The notes below the pieces were generated by a model. It had not been told where the DNA came from, did no database searches, and worked only from the letters and a program-made list of their open reading frames with translations. Below, in pieces: positions 35,201-47,244 of a stretch of DNA of 64,000 bases; positions within the stretch are counted from its first letter, which is position 1, and every line of letters begins with the position of its first letter. Both the position numbers and the translations under genes were made by a program. Source of the DNA: Volvariella volvacea V23. Its lineage: Eukaryota; Basidiomycota; Agaricomycetes; Agaricales; Pluteaceae. The stretch is taken from assembly GCA_000349905.1 (NCBI GenBank), contig KB722739.1, positions 1,672,809-1,736,808 of the forward strand, given 5' to 3'.

Positions 35201-35728
35201 TCATATCTACACAAACTACGTCCCGAGGGCAGTATACTGACTGCAAGTATCATTACGATGTTCGTATATGTCCTTAAATCGTAGTACCCTCGAACAGCAA
35301 TACAATTGTAGCCGCATTCGCCTATCATTGACTCGAGCACCCTGCCGACTGATTTGTGACAAGGTAAACCCTTATACCCAATCCAGATCGAAAGATAAGA
35401 GAACTAGCCAAAGACCCGGAGTTCAGTCAGCAGCGCGTCTGCTGAACTCAATGTTCACGTTCCAACTTGCCCCCGTGGCATTCCTGTCTTCGAATTCTCA
35501 CCACGCTCGGAGTCGGCGTCAGCTATTGACCGGATTAAAATTGAACTTGACATCATGCCCGAAATTTGTTGAAGATGTATACTGTGCCACTTGCATCGCC
35601 GCTAAACCATTTTCGGTCAGTGATTGAATGTTACGAGTCAAGATGGAAGGTGAGGTAAAGGACGCGCAGGAGATGTTCGAAGAATAGGATAGAATGAGAA
35701 GAAACGGGTGTGACAAAGTTGGAAAGGA
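32296..35728. other. long gene-poor intergenic region (about 3.4 kb)
   Basis: This is the longest stretch without a convincing gene. Open frames up to about 120 codons exist on both strands, but they have odd composition, overlap each other and match no family I know. The first part (32300-33000) is pyrimidine-rich on the + strand and probably 3' UTR. Around 33900-34000 there is an AT-rich patch (TTATAACG, GTATATTTATC). I found no terminal inverted repeats, transposase motifs or tRNA. Confidence 0.5.
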
Positions 35729-38700
35729 TTAGGGGAATCGTGAACACGAAAGGCAGTGCACCCATTGTAGACAAACGAGACAAAAGGAATGGGGTCGGTT
35801 CAAGAACCCGTTCAAAGAAGGTAGGCTACTCCCGTGGGAAGTCTCGACACGGTATGAGGTGCGTCACGGGTATGCGAAGAGGAAGTTGGGAGTAGGATAT
35901 GGACTTACACGACCAGGTCATGCTCTCCTTCGCATCGGTCTCCGATGCAGAAATGACCGATATCCGAATGGGTCTCGGCCAACACTCTTCCGTTGTGCTT
36001 TGAATCTTCCGCAATCAACGGGTCCCATAATCTAACACACCCTATTCAAGAGGGCGTGGTATCCAGAGTTGAGGGTCAAGGACAACCAAGGTTAGCATGG
36101 ATTCCGACCAGGGGAGTGTAAAATGAGATTGACAAGAGCAAGCACAAGGTACAAGACCATAAACCAGGAACTGTGGGCAGGCCCAGCCCAGGCTTGTGGC
36201 ATACAAGGGGCATTGGGATTCCCCTTGGTACCTTGGCTATGGTCCGCAAATGCCACATGTTTAGAAGTGAAGGCCTGGGCCTCGAGTAAATGAGGTCCCC
36301 ATAGGGTGGGTACTCCCACAGGGGGATCTTCACATGCGGAACAACTGTCAGAACAGTATAAACTTACCATCGTCGCCACCCGTGACCAGTCCCAATCTTC
36401 TCGACGGACCTTCGACCCACAAAGCATCAACAGCTCCATATGACTCCAATCCTGGATTTACTTTTGGCAAGCCTGCACCAGGATAACCTACCGCTGGCTT
36501 CCAGTGACCATATTCTGCAAGAACACCTTTCCCCACCATTCTCATGTCATAGAGATGGGTGCAATTGTCATCCCGGGCAAGGGCGATATACAAACCATCA
36601 GGACTGAAACTAACCCGATTCACATCTCCACGACAAGCCGCATCTACACCTTGCCGGGAGGGTTGAAGATTGGCCAGGAGGACAGATCTTGCTTGCGTGC
36701 GACGGATGTCATATAGTCGGAACAAGTGCTTGTTTTCTTCCCCACGGGTGAAAAGCGCTAGGGTTTCACCTGTTGAGTTCAATTTAGTAGTGAGATTCAT
36801 CGACAACTTCACGACTGCGCGTACCCTTTGGATCTGTGGCAATAGCATCACCAGCTTCAGTGGCGTCCAGTGTAAGCAAAATCTCGTGGTGTTGCACATC
36901 AATTACTTTATGGTGGCCAGTGAGGGAGGTGTCAAGTGGTTCAGAGGACGCAAATAGCAAGTGCGACGTCCCTCCCCTACCCCATGAAATGCCCCCCACG
37001 AGCTGAGTACGACTGGGAGGTCCAGCAATCTCGATTGCATGTGAGGTGAGGTCGTCCGCTGAAAGTGCCGAATAAATATGAACCCGTCTGCCTCACACTC
37101 AGATGAATAAAATTATATGGCACGCTTAGGTTCATACCTGGATGCTACAGCAATAGTTCCGCTTTCTGGCTGAATCTCAATATCATAGGCAGCTGCATTA
37201 CAACTACCCACTTTCAAGTCACTCGTCAGCACACATTCGAGTGTGTAATCTGTAACTCACACTTATGAGAATGAAAATAGGTGTCCTCAGTTTCGTCATA
37301 AACCCAAACTCTCACAGCCCTGTCATTTGCTGATGAAAGTAGGCAATGACTGCGTTTGATGCATGCCAATCAACCTGAGCTCTCGATATGAAGGGTAGGA
37401 ATACCTTCTAGGATCAAATTTGATATCATTGACTGTGTAATACTTCGTAGATCCTATGCGTGGTAATGAATCAAGGTGTTTACAATCCTCTTGTTCGAAT
37501 ATCCTACCATTCAGAGGTCTGGAATGCTCCCGCAAAAGTTGCAAGGAGTCACGCCATAGCATTAGGTTTCCATCACTGTTGTATCGATTTAGAACCTCTA
37601 CGAAAAGCAGTACGTCATTAAATAAGCCTAAGAGGACAAAGGAAGTTGGAATTAATACCATCAGGCGAGTCGGCTCCGCCACCCATCACTGTGCTGCATA
37701 CAGCCGTCCATTCTCGTTTTTGCACAATCCTGTTAATGGCTAAAGTAGAGTGTCTGAGAAAGTACAATTGATGTAGGTGGGATAGAATTTCTTACTCCCG
37801 GAGGCATCCTTGAAGCTGGTAGTCAGCTTGAGGCCCTCTAAATCAAACAGATCCCTTCTGTGGTGTGGCATTGCCCTGCGTCGAAGCAAGCGAGACTGTT
37901 CTTGAGTGCGAGTGGTGACAATGGGGGTGAAGTCAGCGGCCATACGTAACTAGAAACCATGGTTGGGATTTCTTCAGAAACAAAAGCACAGTGTAGTCAC
38001 CTGATCCCACAGATATACGTGTTCAGCCTCTCGTTCCACTTGCTCAACAGTTTTTGGTCGTCGACTCTGAACACCAGCATTAGTGTTCCGTTTCTTGCTG
38101 TGCTTGGCAATTTGAAGTTGTTGCATAGATGACGATAGCTCTTGCTCCCGGTTAACTGGTTTGGGGTACTTTGGTAGTGGCCACTAGGGGAACGGTGAAT
38201 GTTAGTGTGGATGTCGAGATTAATGTACCAAGGTTTTACTCACACGCATATGGTTCTCCAAGTTAAAGCCAGCATGAAGTGTTGCATAATCTTCATCAGA
38301 ATCTTCATCATTCTTGTTAGAGAACTTCAGCCGCTGGGTTGTGTAAATGACCTCGTCAATGAGGCAAAAACAACATCGGTACCTTGGATTCTGGACTTGC
38401 TTCATCGCCACTACTCAGCTCAATGATCGGGTATGCCACATCGACAGAGCGTTTGTGACCATGCAACAAAGTTCCTGCAAAGGATGGCTTCATTTCCTTC
38501 TCCTCCGATAGCCTCTGACGCTTTACTGAAGGGCCATCTTCATGGTAAGTCTTCAAAGAATGTTTCTGGTCACAGATATGGAGCAGGTGAGCTGCTATGT
38601 CATGAAGCAAAGCAACACATATACTGACTTGTGCTGTTCGTCCAATTTCGCGATTTATATGCGAAGGAGGGGCCGGCAATCCCTGGGCCATGACATTCAA

Positions 38701-39150
38701 GAACGAGCTAGGGACAGCACCTGTATGTGCGGCCATAGCTTGCTCCGATGTTCCACTGGCGGGTTGTGATGAACTGGAGGCCGAGGATCTGTGGGCTCGC
38801 GATTGTTGTGCATGAGTGCTAAGCGCCAATCGGAATTCCGCATTTGGTCCATGGTGAGATGTTATTACAGATGCAGAGGTGGTAGCAGTTTTACCACTGG
38901 CCAAGCTGCCAGGATCGTCGTCAGAGTCCTGAGACAAGTCAATTATCTGCGGGTCTTGTGTGAGGTCTATTTCGACGCGAAAGGTGTCGACGTCGATGAC
39001 ATTGCTACTAGGCTGGTCCAAGTTAGGCACAAGCAACGACATGCAGCGGTGGGTACTTTCAATGATGGTAGCAAGCGAGATGGCTAAGTTACGTAACATG
39101 TGGTAATCAGACATGTCGCTGCCAGTCAAGCTGCGCGTGTACAAAGGCAT
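35729..39150 (-). CDS. WD40-repeat protein with N-terminal SUMO-interaction motifs
   Basis: This is a multi-exon gene of unknown specific function. The N-terminal exon (from 39150, MPLYTRSLTGSDMSDYHML) contains acidic hydrophobic motifs of SUMO-interaction type: EIDLTQD, QIIDLSQDSDDD and, further on, PIIELSSGDEAS. Ser/Gln-rich linkers and basic patches (KRQRLSEEKE, HSKKRN) follow. The C-terminal half is a WD40 propeller: STKYYTVNDIKFDP, HCLLSSANDRAVRVWVYDE, VNRVSFSPDGLYIALARDDNCTHLYDMR, GAVDALWVEG...LGLVTGGDDGK and VRLWDPL. The last certain coding ends near 35910. The final short exon to the TAA at 35729-35731 is tentative; an alternative acceptor would end at 35812. Nuclear location and SUMO binding are inferences from these motifs. 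Confidence 0.75.
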
Positions 39151-39188
39151 CGAATAACATGGTGCGTAGTATAATAGGATGTCTACAT

Positions 39189-42100
39189 CTACGCCTTCGT
39201 CTTCTTGACCCTCAGAATCATCTCCTCTAAACTGATCGCCTGATATTCCTCGGCCTCACCACCAGCACCTCCATTCTTTGCAGCCCAAACGGCATCATCC
39301 AGAACATATATCAGCAGTCCTCCTCTTCCATCTGCACTCGGGCTCACTCGGAATAATGGCATCCTTGATCTCTCGTGCACCTTGCCAGCAGGTATAAACA
39401 GGAGATTATGCGTTGCAGCATAATCCTCCACAATCGACCTGAATGTGACCTCGGTATGGGCTGCAGTAGACGACGGAGGCAGTTTAGGCGCCTTGGGTAC
39501 AATCGTACGAGCATGAGCTGCTGCAACCTCCGCCTTGTAGTCAGGCTTTGGTAGTCTTGCCCTCCCTCCTTCACCCAGTGCAATAGCATCGTTCATCAAC
39601 TGCAATCCTCTCGTAAGCCCTTTTTCTATTGCTGGCATCCCCGCCACTACAGTGTCACCACCAAGCCCCTCGTGGATGGTCTTCTTCCAGAATCTGTACC
39701 AGTCCGAGACTTGCGTGAGATTGGCAGTAGGTTGAATAAGCCATATATGCAGGATATCCAGCCACTTGGGGAAGAACTCTGCTTCAAGAAGTTGAGAGAA
39801 TATGGAGGGTCTTATAAGGGGGGCCCACTTAAAGGTTTCGAGAAGTGGTTCCAGCTTTTGATCCCGGGGATTTATAACGAAGTCGTTCCGTAGTGCAGCA
39901 CCCAGCTTAGGGACGATGTACTTGAGGAGCAGGTTATCCCATTCTGCAACATCGAATACCTAGACAACTCAATGAGCAACGAAAATTCGATTAGATATCA
40001 ACGTCAACTTACATCTCGCCATGATGGTAAGTCCTGAGGCACTTCGTCGCCTACATTCCAATGCCGCAACATGCTCTTGATCTTCCGACGAGCATCATCC
40101 ATAAGAGTTTGTAACCTAAGGCCGACGTGGGGTAACCAAGGGAAGACTATAGATCTCAAGGACACTTGCTTCCTCGGGTTCCAATCAGCCACAGCTTTCT
40201 GCACTTTAGGAAGTATTAGTTGGTCCAGGATATTATCCCTGATAAAAGGTGGTAGGTATGTCGACCAAGCTTCATATAGCTTGATACCAGGCTGAGGATC
40301 CGAGGGCGACCAGTCGTTATTAATTGCCGATCGAACCTTGGGTAGCCAGATGTTCCATAGGAGGCTTTCAAACGGCGTCATCTTCAACTCCCTAACCTCT
40401 AGCGTAAGTCCATGGAACATGAACTAAAATGAGCAACTTACAATTCTGAGGTTAGCATTGAAGGACCATTGTGTGCACTATAAATACTAACTTGGTTATT
40501 TTCCTTCGGTTCCTCTACTTTATTGACTTTAAGAGCTTTCCGCCATCCTCTGAATGTATCAACCAGGAGCGTCGGATTCTCCAAAGGATTCCAACTGGCC
40601 ACCATTCTTCGTACAGTAGGTGCAATGGCAGCAACAACGATTTCATCCAGACCATACTGGTCGAATTCGCGTGCGTACTCATTGACGAGTGTATAAATCA
40701 GTGGAGTGAAGGGTTCAAGAGAAACCTCATAAAGAGATGCAACCTCTCTGGCCTTCGCGGATAGATCGTTAGTTACGAGTTGAACGCTTTGTAGGCGAGC
40801 GATCACTACAAGACGATACTTAGCACACAGACCTTGCAATGTAAAAGAAGAAACATACACTCAGCCTCATCTTCAATTTTCTTGCGTAGTCGTTCGTCCT
40901 CCGTTGCCATCCATTTCTTGTGCTCGTCTAGAGCCTTCGCTTCCCTGGCTAGGCTAGCTAGATCTTGTTTGCATGCATCCGCTATAAGTCGTACGTTATG
41001 CCGCACTTCCGGTATTCGTGTTGAGTCACTTGTTGGCGCCCAATTGTTCAATGATACCTCCGATAGCGACGACACCTCTCGTGGCTAGAATGAACTCACG
41101 TCAGCATAAATACAAAATAGCATACAAGGACATACCACAGCACCCCTGGCATCGATAATTTGTCCCAAGCCAGTTGCCGTCTGATTTTCTTGCCCGGCCT
41201 CTGCCAGGATTTCCTCGTACGTCTTGTGTTCTATCTTGACTTTGACCTTCTTGGGTTTCTTCCAGACCTCCCTCTTCTTCTCCTCAGCCTCTCTCTGTTT
41301 CTTCTTGAATTTCTTTACTTGCTCATCCTCCTCATCGTCGCTGACTATCTCTCCTTTCCTCTTCGCCTCCATCTTTGATTGTTCTGTCTTCTCCTTGAAC
41401 CCTTTAAACGCAATGCCCATCTTCTGTGGTCTTAATTTACTCTCTATGGGTGTGATAATACCCTCTCCTTCCACACCTAGACCAGTACCAACTTTCCAGC
41501 CCATCTTCGCCAACATTCTAGCACCAAATGAGCCCTGTATTTTTGTGAAATGCGCTTGCTCTTTGGCACTCAGTTTAAAAGGTTTGGCATTGCTACCACC
41601 AGGAGTACTGTCTCGTACAAATGCACCACTTCGAGTTTTGGATGAGCTGGCCTCGCCGAATGATGAGGGTAAATCGGCATTGGAAGGGTATGAAGGTGTA
41701 GAGGTGCCAGACACTGAGCCGGACATGGGTGTTGGTGAGTGGGAGGCATCTATACCAGCTCTGGAAGAAGAAAATGCATCCGTCCCAGCGCCAGACCGAG
41801 AACCAATGCCAGCTTTCGCGGGTGGTGTTTCTTCATCGACCGTGAGGGAGGACGTTGTGGTTGCAGCTGCAAAAGTAGCAGCAGTGAAGGTTGACGCTCC
41901 GATTCCAGCTTTACCTGCGCCGATACCTGTTTTCCCAGATCCAATACCACCTTTCGTAAAGGTCGAGAATGTGCTGGAGGTCGTAGTACTACTGACTTTA
42001 TTTGCGCCAATTCCGCCTAAGCGAGGTCGCATGAGCTCATCTTCGTCCTCCTCAGATTCACGTACACGAGGAGAAGGGGGCCTGGAGGGTTCAGAATCAT

Positions 42101-42569
42101 TGTCAGAAGAGTCATGCACCTGCTCTTCATCTTCTTCAGATCCGTCCTCACCATCTTCAGCGCCCTCCTCTTGATCTTCGTCACTGTCCTCCATTTCGAC
42201 GTCCCCAGCAGCCATTTTCTCCTCGTATTCGACTTCCATGTCATGTTCCAAGTCAACTTTCTTGTTCTCATTCTTGTTTCCAGAGACGAATGCAGGCGCT
42301 TTTGTCCAATCTGCTCTCTTTCGCCCTGCACCACCTTTTCGTTTGTCGTAGCCTTCATCCTCGTCACTTTCTTCACCAAAGACACCGTATATAGCATCTT
42401 CCTTTCCGTTTTTCCGTCGTCGCTTCTGGCGGTAAGGATCTTCGAAGAGGGACCGCTCTTCTCTTGCATCTGGATCATTATCCCAATCCATGTCTCCACC
42501 ACCAAAATCTGAAAGACCAGTAGAATCAGAGTCTCCGTCGTCGAGCTCCATTCGCTTTCTGCGGCCCAT
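39189..42569 (-). CDS. G-patch spliceosome-disassembly factor (TFIP11 / Ntr1-Spp382 family)
   Basis: TFIP11/Ntr1 activates the DEAH helicase Prp43/DHX15 to dismantle the intron-lariat spliceosome in the nucleus. The start is MGRRKRMELDDGDSDSTG at 42569. The acidic N-terminal TIP-N domain includes FEDPYRQKRRRKNGKEDAIYGVF and a long D/E run. Next comes a repetitive Gly/Ser region with about six copies of A/K-G-I-G (KTGIGAGKAGIGAS). The G-patch is FGARMLAKMGWKVGTGLGVEGEGI, which binds the helicase, followed by LRPQKMGIAFKGFKE. The C-terminal GCFC-type helical domain spans several exons: LYEVSLEPFTPLIYTLVNEY, LLWNIWLPKVRSAINNDW, LPPFIRDNILDQLILPKVQ, FPKWLDILHIWL and VSDWYRFWKKTIHEGL. It ends at 39189. 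Complete. Confidence 0.94.
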
Positions 42570-42764
42570 GGTGTGTTAGAGTGAGTAGGAAGTCGTGGGT
42601 CGGAGGGCTTGGCAGTGATTAGGTACGGAAGAAGTGCAGCACTTTGCACGTGTCTACGCGACTCCGAACTTAACAGGGTTACACCGCTTGACTCCCCGAG
42701 TCAGCCATCCCGCCGTAACCCCATTCTTCTTTGTCTTATCCCAACTTGACTGTGTTCTCCTTGT
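42570..42764. promoter_or_regulatory. bidirectional promoter, TFIP11 / CCZ1
   Basis: Only 195 nt separate the divergent ATGs, so the two housekeeping genes must share promoter sequence. No TATA box is seen. Confidence 0.6.
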
Positions 42765-45126
42765 ATGGCTCGTATTCCACCAAGTCTGCTGTATCTAGCT
42801 ATCTATAATCCGACACTACGACCATCGACCAACTACAAAGCTGCACAACCGGAACAAGGGGACGTCATTGATGAAGAGGATGCTGAAGAACAAGCGCATA
42901 TTTTGTTCTACACGGCCAAGGAGAGGGCCGTGTCAAGAGATAAGATGCTGCGGCAAGTAGGACTAGCAAAGGCGCTGGTCAACTTCTCGGAGTGAGTATG
43001 GTTTATCGTCAGTCGGGACAGCATTACTTATGCCAATGGCTCTCCTCTTCACTCATGGATGCTCTACATTTCAATGTAACCGACCTTTTTGAGCTCGTAG
43101 GATGTTTAACTTTGAAGATTTTTGTGATAACGTCCATTCCCAGTCAAGAAGGATGGTTATGGTCTCACCGGAACCAGATTTCTACATTCATGCGGTGAGT
43201 ATTCTCATGTCGGTCCTATCTATTCTGCCATGTATGCGTGACGTTGAGCAGATATAGTGTATAGAAGTGGCCAAGGTCCTACGACCACCGGTAGACAAGG
43301 GGAGGGCCAAGGCGAAAGGGAAGGGTAATGACAAAAGCAAGACAACCACTGCGCCCGACAGTACCCCTACGTATGAATACATAGACGGCTCGGTTCACGA
43401 TACTGCACTGCAAGCTAGTATTATGAATGGTTACGATAAATTCAAAGTATGTGGATGACATTTCTGTATTCTATGCCGATATTCATTAATAACTAGCTTA
43501 CACATGGATCGTTCAGCACAATTTTGGAGACATTAGGTCAGCAAGCATTGGAACTTCAGTTGGAGAGGTTCTGGACGGTGTGGGCTTGGTCATGGAACCT
43601 AGAGGAAGGACTCAATTTCGAAGACCTACTTGGTTCGTATTTGACGCATACCATGTTGGTTTGAAATGCTCATTCTATAACAGGACCTCCATTACACCCC
43701 TTTTATACATCACTTTCACCTCTAGTCGATGATTACACTTCACAGTTAGGCCAAGGCGTTTCAGCAATACTCATACATCCCCCACATTCGATCCCGTCAA
43801 CAGCCTACCTTCATGCGCAATACCCACCAAGTCTAGCAGAATATTTAATATCGCTTGTCCCTCCTAAACCCCTAACACCGCCCCGACCCTCCACAACGAA
43901 GGAGGGTCCCACAAAGTCCCCAAATGGCAGCGATTCTGGCGGAAAATCGGCCACTTCTGATGGCAGCAGTAATACCTTCTTCGGCATTCCACCTGTCAAT
44001 CTAGACGTACGGAAATGGGGTTGGTCGGGCTACCTTACCTTTGGTAAATCACAAAGCAAGAGTACTAATGGTACTTCTGCACCCCGGCCGGATCAGGAGA
44101 ACTACCAGCCACCATCCTTGACAGACCGTTTTGTTCCACCGCAGGAGGCACAGGAAAAGGATAAAGAGCCCAAGCCCCAGTTGGGGCTGCGCATTCAGAC
44201 GGCAGGAGTAGTAGTCGATCAGGACTCATTGGAAGATGCTATATCATCACATCAACCTACCCCTGCTACTCAGTCCATACCACTACCGGATACAGAGCAA
44301 TCCAGGCTGGCGAATGGAAAGGAAGAGATATCGTCTGCAGCTCAGAGTTTAGCGGAATCAACTAACCCTGTTAGGTCTAGAGGGCCTGAACCAACGGAAC
44401 TGCCGAAGTTCTCTGTCGCTACGGTTCACCTCAGTCCGATAGACGAACCTGCGCAGACAAATCGCGAAGTAGTCCACTATGTTGCATTACGGGTAAGTAC
44501 AAATGCAAGTCACCCTTAATGCAGAAGCGATTGACGTTCTCCTAGGATCAACAGATAATGTTGGCGCTTCTGTCAGCTGAGAACGACTTGATAGAAAACG
44601 ACTCCACGATGGTCAATACGCTAGCCCTTTTCAAAGAGGTACAGAACCTTATCGCTGAATGCGAGACAAAGGGGTAAGATCCAAAATACATTCTTACGAC
44701 CCGTCACTGAATTTGCTGTTGTCAGTTTAAGCAATTCCATACCATCAGCTACCAATATTTTGCAACCCTCGGATCGTCATATCCTGACTTCGGAGGGCTT
44801 CACCTTGCCAAGTAAAGGATTTTCCACCAAGGCGGCACCCCTGTATAACGCCCAACTCATCCAGGATATGTGAGTTTCCGATCTGGACAAAGTTGACGTG
44901 TGAGTTTCTAACGCAGCGAGTCAGACACCCTGACGTAACAGAAGTGTTCTCTTGGGAGCGCAACCCTCAGCGATGGCACGTTCTCAAACGTAACGCCACG
45001 TTGAATTGTGGTTCTTTAATGGAGGGTGGTGTTTATCTGGAAGTCTCAAGGAAGGACACTAGCCTCACGGATGTGGATAATGTTCTTGCAGGGGTGATTC
45101 GTAAATCGGGTCTAGCATCTGAGTAA
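42765..45126 (+). CDS. CCZ1: vacuolar fusion protein CCZ1
   Basis: CCZ1 pairs with MON1 to form the exchange factor for Rab7/Ypt7 on late endosomes and autophagosomes. The start is MARIPPSLLYLAIYNPTLRP, the beginning of the first longin domain. It continues with QAHILFYTAKERAVSRDKMLRQVGLAKALVNF and, after introns, SRRMVMVSPEPDFYIHA and CIEVAKVLRPPVDKGRAKA. The middle domain includes LELQLERFWTVWAWSW and DDYTSQLGQGVSAILI. A disordered Pro/Ser-rich linker (43860-44480) separates it from the C-terminal longin domain (MLALLSAENDLIENDSTMV, ENNPQ-like WERNPQRWHVLKRNATL), ending at TAA before 45127. Several 45-60 nt introns are needed. The assignment rests on the N-terminal longin pattern and the overall order. 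Confidence 0.85.
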
Positions 45127-45347
45127 ATTATGTATTCTGGTGTTCTCCACCGTACATTAGCGGTATTATTTATCGATGACATTATGACACTAGACGATTG
45201 TGATGTTTAGAATTCGCAACGTTTTAAGCCTTTCTTGTGTAGAGACAGCACTGTGCATTGTTATGTGGGGCGTAGATGAATAAACAAGTGTCAATAGTCT
45301 GCGATTATTCAGCCCTTCGCTTCCGTCCAACCCCCATTGCAACCACC

Positions 45348-46930
45348 ATGTCGTCTCTAACTGATGCACAGCTACGGAGCGAGATAGCTAAGCTGACAGG
45401 TAGGAGATTGGTTCACTGAGATCTGAACATACTGACGTTTTCTTAGCCTCCATCAATCAGCACAAGTCGACGATTCAAAGCAACCCTTCGACGGCGCGAT
45501 ACAGCAGAAACTATTCCTACGTCAACCCGAACTACAAGCCTCCGTCTTACAAGCCTCCATCAGTGAATAAGTATGCAGCTCCCAGAGTGAATGTCGTGCA
45601 ACCCTCTCCGCAGCAGCCCGGTTCTGGCCCAGTGAAGGAAGTCGTCTTGAATGGTGTTGCATTCGAATCTTCCAGCCGCTCGCTCGTCAGAAAAGATCGT
45701 AAGTGCCAAACATCCACATTTTATCTTCTTAGGTTTTTCCCCCTTGGTGTGACTCATCTCCACCTAGTACCGAAACCTCCATCTCATGGAACATCTACCG
45801 CAACCTCAAGACCGTCTCCCCCTCAAGCACTGCATTATCAAAGGAAGTCAGGGCATCTAGTATCCACCAATCGGGTATACAAGCCCAAGCACCCGCATTT
45901 GAACAAGAACATGACGCTTACAAACGCACGGCGACCTTATCAGTGTGTAGCCATATCGCAGTTCTGAAGACTAAGTACGAGATCTCCTCCCTCAATTCTC
46001 ATCCCACAGGAAGCCACAAATACCCAGCAAACGAAAGTATACCAACAAGCCCTGCCCACGGTTCTCTACGACAGGTACGTCCTTTATTGTCGATCTCTCT
46101 CGTGTGACACACCTCCCTTTTTGGCTCGTTTTGTTGTCTCCGAGAGGGCCGTAATTCCCCTGATCTCATCCTATCACTTCTACGTTCGTATCTATCTACC
46201 CTACGCAGGAACTTGCAACCGGGCGCGAACATGCATGTATCAACACGACCCAGCCAAGATTGCAATATGTTGGAACTTCCTCCAAGGCAACTGTCAGAAT
46301 ACGGCCGAAACTTGCAACTTGTCACATGATCCAATTCCAGAACGTACGCCATTATGCATGCATTTCATCAGTGGGTCATGTACAAGAGAGAACTGCCCCT
46401 TCCCGCATGTCAACGTGGGAGCACGATCAGGCGTTTGTCGCGATTTTGCAGTTCTGGGATACTGCGAAAAGGGACTGGATTGTGATAAGCAACACGTTAG
46501 AGAGTGTCCTGACTTCGCTGAGAAGGGCACCTGCTCGACGAAAGGTTGCAAGTTGCCTCACGTTATCAGAGCCAATAGGAACCGCAAAGCTGCCACCTCT
46601 CCAACGGGATCAACAGCGACAAAAACGACAAGACCGATTTCGCCTTCTTCGGCTGCCGCAAAGAGTACTGTCGCTGGAATCTCGGCCAATGTCTCTGGTC
46701 TCTCCGTGGTAACCACTAACAGTGTTGATGATCAACACCGTACTCTGACCGACGCTCAGCTTGGGGATGAGTATATTTCACTAACCTTTAACGAGAGTGA
46801 CAGCGATGACGACGACGACGAAGAGGATGGTGAATCTAGCGACGAGGAAAGTGGAGATGATAATGACGACGACACTGCAGACGGAAATTCCTCTGAGGGT
46901 TCTGTCCCTCCAGGTTCCGAGCTTCAGTGA
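45348..46930 (+). CDS. CCCH zinc-finger protein (ZC3H3-like, five fingers)
   Basis: This is a nuclear RNA-binding protein; the animal relative ZC3H3 couples polyadenylation to mRNA export. The start is MSSLTDAQLRSEIAKLT. The next exons carry Tyr/Lys/Pro-rich sequence and the family's short motif VVLNGVAFESSSRSLVRKD. Five consecutive CCCH fingers follow: CPRFSTTGTCNRARTCMYQH (spanning an intron), CWNFLQGNCQNTAETCNLSH, CMHFISGSCTRENCPFPH, CRDFAVLGYCEKGLDCDKQH and CPDFAEKGTCSTKGCKLPH. The tail is Ser/Thr-rich and then strongly acidic (about 46795-46880, D/E runs). Translation of finger 1 fixes the exon frame just before the intron at about 46075-46208. Five fingers, the VAFESS box and gene length agree with ZC3H3. 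Confidence 0.9.
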
Positions 46931-47244
46931 CCATTGAGCATGTCTCGTACATGGTCCTTTTATCTACTTTCTTACTTCGTTGTTTGTGTGTATCTTTGCT
47001 GTCCACTGACATTTGGGATATAATTATTGTTTTTGAATGAATGCATCCATTGTACCATTTTTTTGGCGTGAAACGGGAATAACGAACACGGCAGTCGATT
47101 GTAATGATTGAATGCACGACAAAGTACAGGCAAAAGTGTTAGATTACAAAAGACCCTTCAAGGGCGTGTCGATAATGATAGCAATATATAATATACAAGA
47201 TCCCTTCCGGTGGATCGAGATTGGACATTGATAAAATAATATCC
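46931..47244. other. convergent intergenic region
   Basis: This is the 3' spacer between the CCCH gene (+) and the carboxypeptidase (-). Nothing else is seen. Confidence 0.5.

Noticed and set aside
41224..42174. 316-codon open frame on the plus strand
   Set aside because: It is the antisense shadow of the acidic, low-complexity part of the TFIP11 gene; Asp/Glu/Ser codons read in reverse give long Ser/Phe/Leu frames without stops.
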